Position numbers and translations under genes: made by a program. The notes below the pieces were generated by a model. The model searched no databases. It had not been told where the DNA came from and saw only the letters and a program-made list of their open reading frames with translations. Shown one piece after another: positions 38,767 through 49,496 of a stretch of 64,000 nucleotides of DNA. Within the stretch, counting starts at the first letter, position 1, and each line of letters starts with the position of its first letter. The DNA comes from Mansonella perstans (taxonomy: Eukaryota; Nematoda; Chromadorea; Rhabditida; Onchocercidae). The DNA is taken from assembly GCA_037074765.1 (NCBI GenBank), contig JBAMDO010000068.1, positions 62,001-126,000 of the forward strand, given 5' to 3'.

Positions 38767-41101
38767 TTTGATATCGATAGTATAATCAAACTTCATTTGA
38801 TGCTCTTTTATGGGTTACTGCTGTTCTTACAGATTCTGGTTAGTTCCTTTTCTTAAGTATTGTGTGATTTCGTACTTTTTAAATATTCCATGTTTGTATT
38901 ACTAAGAGTCAAATTTCATTTTTATATGTATATCTTAAGTGAACATCAAAATCATTTCTCTTTTTAGGCTTCTGGCTGCAATAATAATGAAAAATCGCTG
39001 TTTCTCTCAGGTCCGTAGGAATGAACTTAAAGTGTTATGTAATTAAAATTTTCGTCTTAAATAGTCTCATTAACTTCCTATATTTTGGTACAATACATTT
39101 TTACTGATCTCTTCAGTTTTTTCCATACTTATTATTTATGCTCTCTTAATTAATGAAAATTCATTCCTTAACTTGTTTAAAAAAGACCTTTTGGGTTTTG
39201 AGTTTTGATCCAAAATTCTGCCAGATATTCGTGAATAAAATAAATATGTATTCAAATCATAAACCGACTCTTTCAATCTGCGTTGAAAATATACTTTTCC
39301 TGATTATGATGAATTCATTAATGGTCGCGAATTTTTAATCAAATACTTAGTAATCATTTTAATTTATTTAATTGTGTGTGAAAAAGTTTTGCACTTAGTA
39401 TCCTTCATATATTTGTTTTTATTTACTACATTGTAATCAAATTATGTCAAAATTTTTTTTCCACATATGATTGAAAATTTTTTCATTGAATAAAATTTTG
39501 TATCATTACTGTATTATATTTGTATCATTATCATTTGAAAATTCAATGAATAAAATTTTGTAACAATGATTACATTATTCTTATAGTAAATGACTTGGAA
39601 ATTTTTATGCTCGTTGTGGACCATATCATTCCTGACACGGTATTATACCTCTGCTCATTCAATACTACATCTCTTTTCGGGACTATATCTCTTTTCATTG
39701 AAGTCCATAGCTCTCTTTGTAATTTAACTTTGATACTACATTTGAACAATAATCATAGCATATAACATAGCTTTGTAAAAATAAGGAGTTTAGGCATTGT
39801 TACTTTCAGTAATTGAGAAAGATGCAAATTAAATTTTTTTCAATTTCACGAGAAAATTAAAAGTTCCCACGAGGACAATACAATATTAAAAACTTTTGCT
39901 AATAATTTGAATACAGTAGGCAAGCACATTCAAAAAGGTTTCAATTAATTTGAAGTTAATTAGATAGCAATACAAAGTGTGTAATATTTCAAACTTTTTA
40001 TTAATTTATTTTAGCAAAAACATCGATTTTGCTTTGTATTTTTGTTTGTTTCCAATGAAAATAAATTCTTGAAAATCAAAGATCATAACTTTGAAGCAGG
40101 TGAGTTACGTGAGACATCTGTCATGCGATTCTCGTATGCTCATCTAAGGAGAATCCATAAAACCATAATAAGCAAGTCATTATTGTGTAATTTAGAAAAA
40201 AAGAAGGAAATTTTAAAGTTTAGGTAATAGTTTTTTTTTTTAAGTAAAAGTTGGAATTTTCCACTAGCAAAAAGAGGAATTATTTGTTGAGCACCATATT
40301 TCGTCAGCTGGCAAATTTAAGTGGACAAAATCGTTGCATTGGCACAGTCCTGATGATATTTCCTCATTAGCTACAAAGTTTAAAAAGATTTTGCTTCAAC
40401 GTTTATGAGAAGTGAATATTTCCCACAATACCTATTCTATTTCTATGAAATATTTGAATAAAACCAAAGCAAAAAAGTGAACTTTCATAGAGACTGAAGA
40501 ATTTTCACTGCATATGTAATTAATTACTTAACGTTCCCATCAAAGCGAGATTTTTATTGTCATTTGCTTATTTTTTTTCAAAAGAACTGGAAAAAGAAAA
40601 TAAAAGATTTTGGAGCTTTTTTCATCGCGACTATTCAGCTGATAAATTTGAGGGTTGGAAGAGAACGAATAGCATTAATCTTAAAAAGTTAAGAATATCA
40701 GGTATTTAAATACCTGGAAAAATTTCATTATTTCTATGCGGTGTTTTTCCCGAGTTCCAGGTAATTGTTTCAGCATATTTTCAGTCTGCAAGTAAATATC
40801 TTTAAACTTGTAATTGTTTGTTGAAAAACTTTTTTAAAACAGTAAAAAAAAAGTTGACGAAAAAATTCAAAGTCTAATGAAAGAGCTTCTTATTTGTTCA
40901 ATTATCTTTTTTGTTAAGTAATTATATCATCATCTAATTACATATGCTGTTTTATCATTTACCTAATTACTAATCATGTAGTTACTACTATTACTATTCA
41001 TTAATGCTATGCTAGCATCATTTCATCTTTTCCTTCAATTAACATTTCATAACATTTTCTGAATAGTAAAATAAAAAAGAATTTCAAGTCTTAAAAAGTT
41101 T
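38767..41101. other. Intergenic region between convergent genes
   Basis: This 2.3-kb AT-rich stretch lies downstream of both the M13 peptidase (+) and the BAR gene (-). I looked here on the minus strand for missing 3' exons of the BAR gene and saw none. A roughly 30-base element (GAATAAAATTTTGTA core) occurs twice, near 39485 and 39546. Confidence 0.4.
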
Positions 41102-42898
41102 TCATACACCAAACAACTGCTTTTGAAATTTTTTGAGCGCATCGGCGTAAAGTGTATTGTTCACTTGAATTGCTTCAGGAGTTTTGGCACCTTTTAGTTC
41201 ATACTTCGCAAAATCCAGCGCCTGGCGAAATTTTTCCAATTCTAAAGAGAGACGGTCATTCATTAAAGTTGAAGTGAAATTCCAGTTTGGTTTAGTTTTA
41301 AATTTAATTCCTTCCTTCTCAAGCATGACGCTAATTACCATTCCTTGCGTCGCGAATATTTTCGTAATCAACATTAATGAAAGTTCGAATGCCATGTATG
41401 ACTCGACGACCTTTTCGCTGATATTCGCGGTGTAATGACGCAAGTTTCAGTGCTGAGCTTTGAATTTGTTCGAGTTCCTGTAATTAATGCAAAGCTATAT
41501 CTCGAAAACACAAATCAATTCACATTTAATTGATAGAATAAAATTAAATTTTGTTTAATTTTAAAGAAAATTTATCATATGCATGCCCATCTATATCAGC
41601 ATATTTTTTTGAAATAATAAAGTACTACGCAAAGACAAATATGACTTTTTTCGATTCCATTTGATCGCCTGTTATTTTAAGCGCCAAATCCAATAACTCA
41701 AAAGGATCTTCTTGTGGTGGAGCTTCAACTTCCATTTTACCTGGTGGTTTTGGCACATAATGTGGATTTTGCTGAAGAATGGAAATTAATTGTAGTGCTA
41801 TATCCTCGACAATAACCTGGAATAATTTAATTATGATTTCCTGGAATAATTATGATTTTCTGATTTAATAACTGATATCTTTCTTTTTAATAACCAAAAA
41901 ACGAATTCTTTGAAAATAATTAAATTCAAAAGCAAAATTAAAGAACGTGATGAGAATGCTTCATGTTTCACCATATCAATTGATAAAATGTTAAGATAAA
42001 TATATATCATATCATATCGCTCCAGTTTTTCACCCATTATGCTTACCCTATATTCATCTACTTCCTTGCACATATCACTAAAGCATTTGGTGTATTCAGT
42101 CTTTTCTGTGGCACCAATTTTTTCACTAATTCGCATCAACAATTTCCGGAATCCACCACGATGCTGTCCCACTTTTACAGTAGTATCTTGCTCGATTGGT
42201 CCTTTATCCCCTTTTAACTGGCTAAAAAAGTTTTAACTACTAATTTAGTTCGAATGGAAACAGATTTTTAATCTCGAAAATTAATGAATAGTATTTCAAC
42301 AAAAGGAATGACAACTTTTTAAAACTTACTTATCGCTTTTTGACTTCGCTGTTGCTGATTTTAGCTGTTCTCTTAAATTCAATAGTTTTTAACTTATTTA
42401 ATCATTTTAAGCTATAAAATACGAAAAAGCAGACCTAGAATTAATTTAATGTCCACTTAAAGACGTTTAATTGCAGTGAATCAACTTTCTGAGGACATTT
42501 TGGTTTTTTACAAACTTTTTTCAATAATTCTCAAAATGCTATTTTGGGCTGAGTTTTTCTCCAAACTTGAAAACTTATTTTCAATATTTTTCAGCAAATA
42601 ATTTGAAAAAAAATTTTTTTTAAAATTCTTCGCGCTAATTACAAATTGAGTTAATCTAATATGCACCTTCAAAACATTATTTTATAAGCTAATTACCATG
42701 TTTCAATGTAATGCATAAAATCAAACTGCTACCTTGATACATTTTTTGGGATATATTGGTAATTAGTTTATTTGCTAACAAATCAATGATTAAATAATGT
42801 TATTAGTCACCACATTAGATCCTATAAAACCTGTTCTTTAAAATCTATTTCAATAAAGCTTACATTTTATTTCCCGACCGCTTCGTGGGTGTTGTCAT
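41102..42898 (-). CDS. Endophilin-B-like BAR-domain protein, apparently truncated
   Basis: BAR proteins bind and curve membranes; endophilin-B (SH3GLB, nematode ERP-1) normally has BAR plus SH3. Six exons fit in phase to 233 residues: 42864-42898, 42330-42371, 42047-42221, 41646-41816, 41339-41477, 41102-41241. The start is MTTPTKRSGNK. Next is GFRKLLMRISEKIGATEKTEY, matching the endophilin amphipathic and helix-1 region (EKLG-AEKTE). It continues with LISILQQNPHYVPKP and FINVDYENIRDARNELEKFR, then LDFAKYELKGAKTPEA, like SH3GLB GDYKTIAKERK...LDLDAAKTRLKKAKAAE. The frame ends soon after FQKQ (LFGV, stop). Endophilin-B would continue there into the third BAR helix and SH3. Either a donor within the last codons (TTTG-GTGTAT) leads to exons I could not find, or the gene is a shortened copy. 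Confidence 0.8.
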
Positions 42899-43450
42899 TT
42901 CTCATATATTATCAATAACAACAGAAAACATTTTATGCAATTTTTGTTTTATCCGACGTTTTCGCATAAAATTTTGCTTATTTCGACTACATTTGCAAGA
43001 AGTGTACAATTTCAACATTTTCAAATCAAAAAGAAGTTTTATTCTTTTATCTCCCATTGCTGAAATTATTAATGCACTCATTTTTGCTTGAAAATTTGAG
43101 AAAATTTCAAACTTTCTGTCACTTACCGTATTTCAACTGTGACAATGAATACGAGTAATTCTCTATGCAAATTGATTGTTTTTTAAAAGTTTCAACCCAA
43201 CGACTATTTTTCTCCTTACTCTAAAATATTATGTCCTTAAATTGTCTAAATTCAACAATTCGACTGATTCGGCACTTTTTTTAGAACTTTTTTTAGAGCT
43301 AGATTTAACGAAAAATAAGGTTCAATATCTTTCAAGACTTTATAATCAGAACTAATTGTTGCTGAGATGAATAAATGTAATCGCTATGAGAGGGAAATTG
43401 TATCGCTTAGATTTGTAATTTTATCAAGAGAAATTAGTATTATGCTTCAA

Positions 43451-43697
43451 TAAGAATCCAAGTGATGTCATACATTAAGAATCCAAGTGATGTCATACAT
43501 ACTTATTACCAAAAAATAGAAACATTAGTGCAAGTATGAATAAACAAGTGGATGTTTCTGCATTTAGTATCATGCAACAGCATTAAGAATAAGAAAATAT
43601 TGTCAAATGATAGGAAATTAGGTTAAACAATAATTTGAATTGCAAGTGATGCATACTTATTACCAAAAAATGGAAACATTATTGCAAGTATGAATTA
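43451..43697. repeat. Nested tandem and direct repeats
   Basis: A perfect 25-base tandem duplication (43451-43475 and 43476-43500, containing AATCCAAGTGATGTCATACA) leads into about 50 bases starting ACTTATTACCAAAAAATAG. That segment recurs with few changes at 43644-43697. Confidence 0.85.
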
Positions 43698-44338
43698 ATG
43701 ACTTAGGTTACTTTGCAATTGGTATTATGCTAACATGAAATTGAAGCTTAAATCTGATCATTTCTAAACCTGTTTTCTTGTTGGTCTTTCTAATTTTTTA
43801 AGTGTCTAAGTTCATTTAATTTGCAACTCTTAGATAGGAGATTTTTGCTTAATATGTTCAGGCAGTCGCATTTGATATCTCTTGAGAAGAATCACTAAAC
43901 AATTTGTAGCTAATTGTTTTGTCCTTTTATATGATAACTTTCAAAATGCAATAAAAAGGATATTAGAATAAGCAGTAGGAAATTCCGCATGAAAAAAAAG
44001 TTCTGCTAAAATATTGGTCTTTCAAATGACAAAAATTTTAAGAAAGATGTACCGTACAAGTTTGAATTTTCCTACTTTATCTGCTTTATGGTAATGAATT
44101 TTTTATAATCAAGCAGCTCCGATAAGCAGATGTTTATTAATTATTAAATTTTTTGCTTTTTAATCAAACTTTTTCAAGAGTCAAATTTCACGTATTGAGT
44201 TTTAAATCACCGTTATAGATGACAAACAATTTTATTCCTATTTAAATTTCGTTTTGAAATGTTTTGAATAATGATTGTGCAAATATACACTATTTTTAAT
44301 TAAACATGTTTTTTATTTATTGCATTCTGACTATCACA

Positions 44339-44439
44339 ATTATATGCTTCAGCTCATTTTAATATTATAATTTATATGCTTCAGCTCATTTTAATATTAC
44401 AACTTTATATGCTTCTTTATATACTCATTTTAATATTAG
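44339..44439. repeat. 32-34 base tandem repeat, about three copies
   Basis: Three head-to-tail copies of a unit beginning TTATATGCTTCAGCTCATTT and ending TAATATTA. The third copy diverges in the middle (CTTTATATAC in place of AGC). Confidence 0.85.
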
Positions 44440-44653
44440 AAAGAGCTGAAATTTTCAATTTGGTTTAATTTTTTTTGAGATAGAAAGAAATGCTTCCAGC
44501 TTTTTCTTTTCTGTTTTTATAACAAAACATGCCAAATTGTTTTCAGTCTATATAGCAGGAATATTCGTCTTAGTTTCTGGTTCGGAAGATACGCAACTTT
44601 GCAATTATGGATTATTCGTAGGAACTTCTCCTGAAATTAATAGTACTGGAAAA

Positions 44654-47600
44654 ATGTCACAAGCTAATCGGGCAGATGAAATTTATGCCGCTGTGATCTG
44701 CTTTACGGTTTCTATCTTACTAATTCAAAGATGCAAGATAAATTTGAAATTGTCAAATTGTGCATTATTCCGTTAACTTATGTCACGACATCACAGAATT
44801 GAATGCTAGTGGGGTCACACGTATTCTCTTAATCTCTTTCTTTAAATCCAGCATTTTTATTCTTTTGGAACTAATGCAGTTCAAGCTACTATGTTGCAGC
44901 TTTCAATATTCGGTATCATAACGAATGGTGCGGCAGTTGCAGTCATTTTATCTGCGAAGAGTTTGCAAAATGCTTTCGGGTATTCCTGCATGTCGCATGC
45001 TGTTGGTGACTTGGGTGTATTGGTAATTTTCTGCACATGGATACCATTTCAGTTTATTTCGTAAGCTTTATTAATCCATTATACAATGAAGCAATAAAGC
45101 AAAACATAAAACAATCATTTTCCAATGCATATTTTTATGTCATTTTGAGTTAATTTTGCAATTTTTCACATTAGTTCTAAATAAAATAAATAGAATCAAA
45201 TTTGCATAAAATTTTTATATTTAAAAAATGTGCTAATTTTATCTCAAAAATTGTCAATAAATTCCTCTTGCTCTTTTTACAATTCGTGTAATAGTGCAAA
45301 TCGTCAATGCAATTATTAGATAAATCATGATGTGATGTGATAAAAAGAAAATAAAAAAAAGTACTAATCAGACCAGCATTTTAGGATAGATGGAAGACGC
45401 AAGCACAAAAAAGTATTATATCAAAAATTTTTAGCATTTCAAATTCTTTTTATGATAAATTGCAACAGAGATGGTAATTAATATCTTTAGATATTTATGA
45501 GGCTACCTCTATGTTGCCGTAATTGCCACTTTATTCGAAATGACATGAGCAAATGCAATAATATGTATAATAGAAAAAAAGGAAAAGAAAAAGCATGGAA
45601 AGTTTATGGTTCTTTGTTATGATTAAAGTTGAAGATAAGTTTACTTTTTTAAGCTTTCCAAAAAATCTTATGTAACTCAAGCATCTGTGAAAATTTCAAA
45701 ATGATCTATAGGCCTGTTAAAGAACTTATGAAACTTAAATAGGAAGGTTGCAAGCAGAGAAATGTGCTTTTATTAAAGCATCACTCGAGAAGTATTTCTA
45801 ATTCCCCTAAGTTTCAAGAGTTCTAATCTTTTTAGAAAAAATTAAATTTGTTGCGCTCTAAATAAAAAAATGATAAGCTAGCACGAGAATTATAGTTCAT
45901 GGTTGCAAGTGAAGAAATGATGAACTCTGTTTTGAAATCGAGAAATGACTCCAGAACTGTTTTTTTATTACTATTGTAATCGATGCGCAATCATTTTACT
46001 TTTTCCTATAAGTTTGGATTACCAGAATTTTATTAACACAAATTACTATTGCTTTTGTTCTTAGAGGCGCAAATTTATCAAGGTATTGCTTATATTACTT
46101 ATACGATCGTCGGTGCCATTATTGAACAAAAGACATCGTATGTCTTCGACGCATGCCTTTAATAATTTATTGTATTTATCATCACATAACTACTGAAATC
46201 GAAGTTTCAACTTATTCTCTAATAAAATCCTTCAGGAAGCCAGAATTAGTCAATTTCAAGATGTAATTTTTTGAAACTTTTAAGGATGAAGAGCTTTTCC
46301 ATGAGTAATTCAATCATTAGCAGTGTATTCAGGAAATTAGTTTGGTTCGAAATAAATCACATTATTTGCACTTTTGATGGATTTTTCGTAGCATTTTTTT
46401 TTTTTTTTTTTTTTTTTTTGTGCTATGCATTTATTTTGAAAATCTAAAATTTATATGAAAAATTCATTCATTTAACATTTCCTCACCTTTTTTCTTTGGA
46501 AGGCTTGCCAAATGGATAATCGATATTCATATCATAATATTTCGCAAACTTTTACACACCTTCACAATTCGAATCAACTCTTAAAATCAATGAGATAGCA
46601 GTAATTCCGATTTAGAGGGATTCGTGTATCATAATTTGGCCTGAATTGAACCAACAAAAATGTAACAGCTGTAACCAAACGATGAACATTTCAATTTGAA
46701 TTTTTGACTAAAAAAATCGCGTTTCAAGATCAAACAAAAAAACATAATTTAGGCTGACAAAGGAAAACTGAAACAAATCGGTAAAGAGTAGATTCCCAAT
46801 TATTATTTTATTGTAAATTATTGGCCTCATTATTGCACATATAGAAAACACAAAGATATTTTTAATTTTTTGAATATTTGGCCTTTATTGAAATATATTA
46901 AATGATTTGGAACTATTTTTGGAACTAAATCAAAATTCTTCGAAATGATAAGTGGTATTGAAGATATTTCTTAAATATTTCAATAAAATGAGAATTACTT
47001 GTTAATAATTTTGTTCCTTATAAATCTTATGACTTCAAATTTTATTGCTGAATTATTTTTTTTTGGTCAATTTTTGTTGCAGCATTTTTATGATTTTTTG
47101 AAAAATTATTTGTTATTATAAGTTAGTTATGGAGGAGATTCATTTTTCCTTTCATACAAATTGCCAACGTCATCAAAACATATTGTCATATCTCTACTTA
47201 CGAATTATACTAATTCCCACTTACAAACATATTTCATTCCAGACTTATACTTAGATTCTAGACTTATTCTAGGAAATTGCTCCTTTCAATTTCTGATCTC
47301 AGACAAACAAAATTGTATGCAATAAATCATATAAATTTTGCTGATATTGGTTATATAAGAAAATAATCATGTTTACGAAGAAATCGGGGAAATAAAAATG
47401 AGGTTAAACTAAATCCTTAGGTTATGAGCCTTACTCAAATAGCATCTTAAAAATAATTAATGTGATAGTAACTGGTAATAATACTCATTTAACCGCTGGG
47501 GCATTCATGAATTAATGAGCTAATTATCAGTATGTTTTGAAGAATATTAGAAAAGAGCATTTTAATTCTGCCGTTTTCCTATACATTTATTGAAGCATGA

Positions 47601-49496
47601 TAATTAATTAGCCTATCAACTAATTTCTTGGAGTATTTCAAGCAGATTAAAACCAAATTTGTAGTTACTTGAGCAATAAAGCAATCTTTGCTAAAATTCA
47701 TATAGAGAGAAAGTAAAATTAACTTGTTGGCCTTAGCATAAATGACTATAATTTATCCAAATAATTAATGCGTTCAATGAAATATTTTTCGTTCACTGAT
47801 TGTATCACGATAAAGTGATAATTGTGATTCCTTGAAAAATGCTTAAGCAATTCGCTACATAGAAATTTTCGTGATTTCTTAAGAAAATTTTTCGTAATTT
47901 AAAGATGATGATAAACATTGTTAGTGTTATCATTTCTCATAACTGAGAGTATAAAGAAGAAAGAAGAAAAAATTTAGAACTCCGGAATCTCTGCCAGAAT
48001 TTCTACAAAACAAACGATTATCTTATACGATTGGTCAAGCGACGATTTTATTTTATTATGGCGCAATTTATACACATGTGTTAATTGGCATAAATCGTTA
48101 TATTGCAATAGCGAAGCCTTTCTCATATGGAACATACTTCAGTGAAAAGAAAACAATTAACTGGATTGCGTTAATATGGGTCATTTCCTTTATACAAAGT
48201 TGTATTTATCAAATCGGTAAAGTTTTCATTTGCCAAAACGAAAGCCTTCATAATTAAAAACCTTATTCCGAACCTTTTCTATGGAATTTTACAAATTCAT
48301 ACTTTGCAAAATATTTAAAAATCACTGAAAATTTATAGTAGAAAAGTTCCTCAAAAAATTTAATCATTCGTACTATTTCAGATGGTTGTCATTATTATTT
48401 TGATCGTAGTGCAATGTTATTTCGTTATTCCGATGGACTATGCGCTCAAATCATTGCTGTTTATTGGGAGTTTTATGTCAATCTAGGATTTGTGATATTA
48501 GTCGTTATACTCGATATATTGACATTCTATAAACTGAAAAAAATGACTAAGGTTACTTTTAACATAGCACACAATTTACTTAAAATTAATCGCAACCGTT
48601 ATGATTAATTTACTGAATTATTATTATTATTATTTGCTAACATTCAGTTAGCTAGGACCATTCAGTTAGCTAGGACCTTATCTTTTATAACGGCAACTTC
48701 GCAATAGTTTGCATTTCTCTTGCGATTTGCAAGGAAAGGTAAAGCAACTTTGACATACGACAAATTTTTAAGAATAATAATCCTGAAAAAAATCGCATTT
48801 CTTTTTTCTAGTCATTACAAGGCATTCAAGAAATAAACCGCAGGCGAAGATCGCAAGAGATTCATTATTTCATTCAGGTAATTTGTTAATTGAAAATTTT
48901 TCACAGATTAAATAACCATTAAGGATAATAATGTCGCTTTTGTTATGATCCTTTTTGACTGTATCGTACTGTACATAACAAGGCTCTCTTTTCAGTCTAT
49001 TTGTTCGGAAACAGTACTCGTACTAACATTTCTATGCTTTTGGAGCAGTGCAATCTTTGTCACAACGCCGTTTATTTCCTTTCTGCAAAATGATGTTGCT
49101 TGGATAACTATGCACGCTGCCGATGGGTCTGTTAGTTCTGCATTATATTTCAGCTAACCATTATGCAATAATTTTCAATAAAAGAAATGAGATATACAAG
49201 GAATGAGGATGCTTTTAATTGGATTGCTCTTTTGATAGCGTATCATCGATTTAATTCAGTCATTTTTTAGGCTTATTATGACGGCATTTAATCATGAAAT
49301 CATTACTCGCTTAAGGAAAACAGTAAAACGAGCTTCTGCTATACCACCTGTGGCTGCAATTGTTCTATCAATAAAAAATAGAAATACCACTATTCAAAAA
49401 TTGAGTTCTCAAGAACGCTGGTTACATTTATTTCATGAAATTAAACTAAAATCAAACAGAATTGAACCGTCAAGGCAACAAGGATCGATTAAATAA
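44654..49496 (+). CDS. Serpentine receptor class X (Srx)-type chemosensory GPCR
   Basis: Srx receptors are nematode-specific seven-helix GPCRs, usually expressed in sensory neurons. Seven exons fit in phase to 364 residues: 44654-44707, 44852-45060, 47978-48216, 48382-48551, 48812-48877, 48996-49126, 49271-49496. TM1 contains LQLSIFGIITNGAAVAVIL. TM2 holds YSCMSHAVGDLGVLVIFC, like the family SHAIAD pattern. TM3 ends THVLIGINRYIAIAKPFSYG, where NRY replaces DRY as is usual in Srx. TM4 contains WIALIWVISFIQ. ECL2 holds DGCHYYFD and TM5 is NLGFVILVVILDILTFYKL. TM6 has CFWSSAIFVTTPFI, and DGLIMTAFNHEI is the Srx TM7 end. The basic C-tail ends with SRQQGSIK. The second intron is 2.9 kb and contains a decayed peptidase exon. 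The first exon and start codon are the weakest part. Confidence 0.85.
46078..46245 (+). pseudogene. Decayed copy of the neprilysin catalytic exon
   Basis: This segment, inside the second intron of the Srx receptor gene, aligns base by base with 37730-37865, the M13 exon encoding the zinc site plus the start of its downstream intron. Shared strings include TTACTTATACGATCGTCGGT versus TTACTTATGCGATGGTCGGT, then GTGCC(A/G)TTATTG, TCTTCGA versus CCTTCGA, TTTAATAATT, CACATA and GAAGTTTCAA versus AAAGTTTCAA. The translation TYTIVGAIIEQKTSY replaces TYAMVGAVIGHEVSH, so the zinc-binding histidines are lost, and a short deletion follows. Because intron sequence is included, this is a DNA-level duplication and not a retrocopy. 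No other peptidase exons are visible next to it. Confidence 0.8.
48641..48676. repeat. 18-base perfect tandem duplication in a receptor intron
   Basis: CATTCAGTTAGCTAGGAC occurs twice head to tail in the intron between the Srx exons ending at 48551 and starting at 48812. Confidence 0.85.

Larger units (their letters stand above)
42899..44653. other. Intergenic region with direct repeats
   Basis: This 1.75-kb region lies between the divergent starts of the BAR gene (-) and the Srx receptor (+). It carries two repeat clusters and an open segment from 44541 (after TTTTCAG) that runs in frame into the receptor start. That segment may be 5' UTR or extra N-terminal coding sequence. Confidence 0.4.

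Noticed and set aside
44541..44653. Open segment in frame with the Srx start, preceded by TTTTCAG
   Set aside because: It could be coding, but there is no upstream exon with a start codon and no Srx-like sequence, so it was left out of the coding span as probable 5' UTR.
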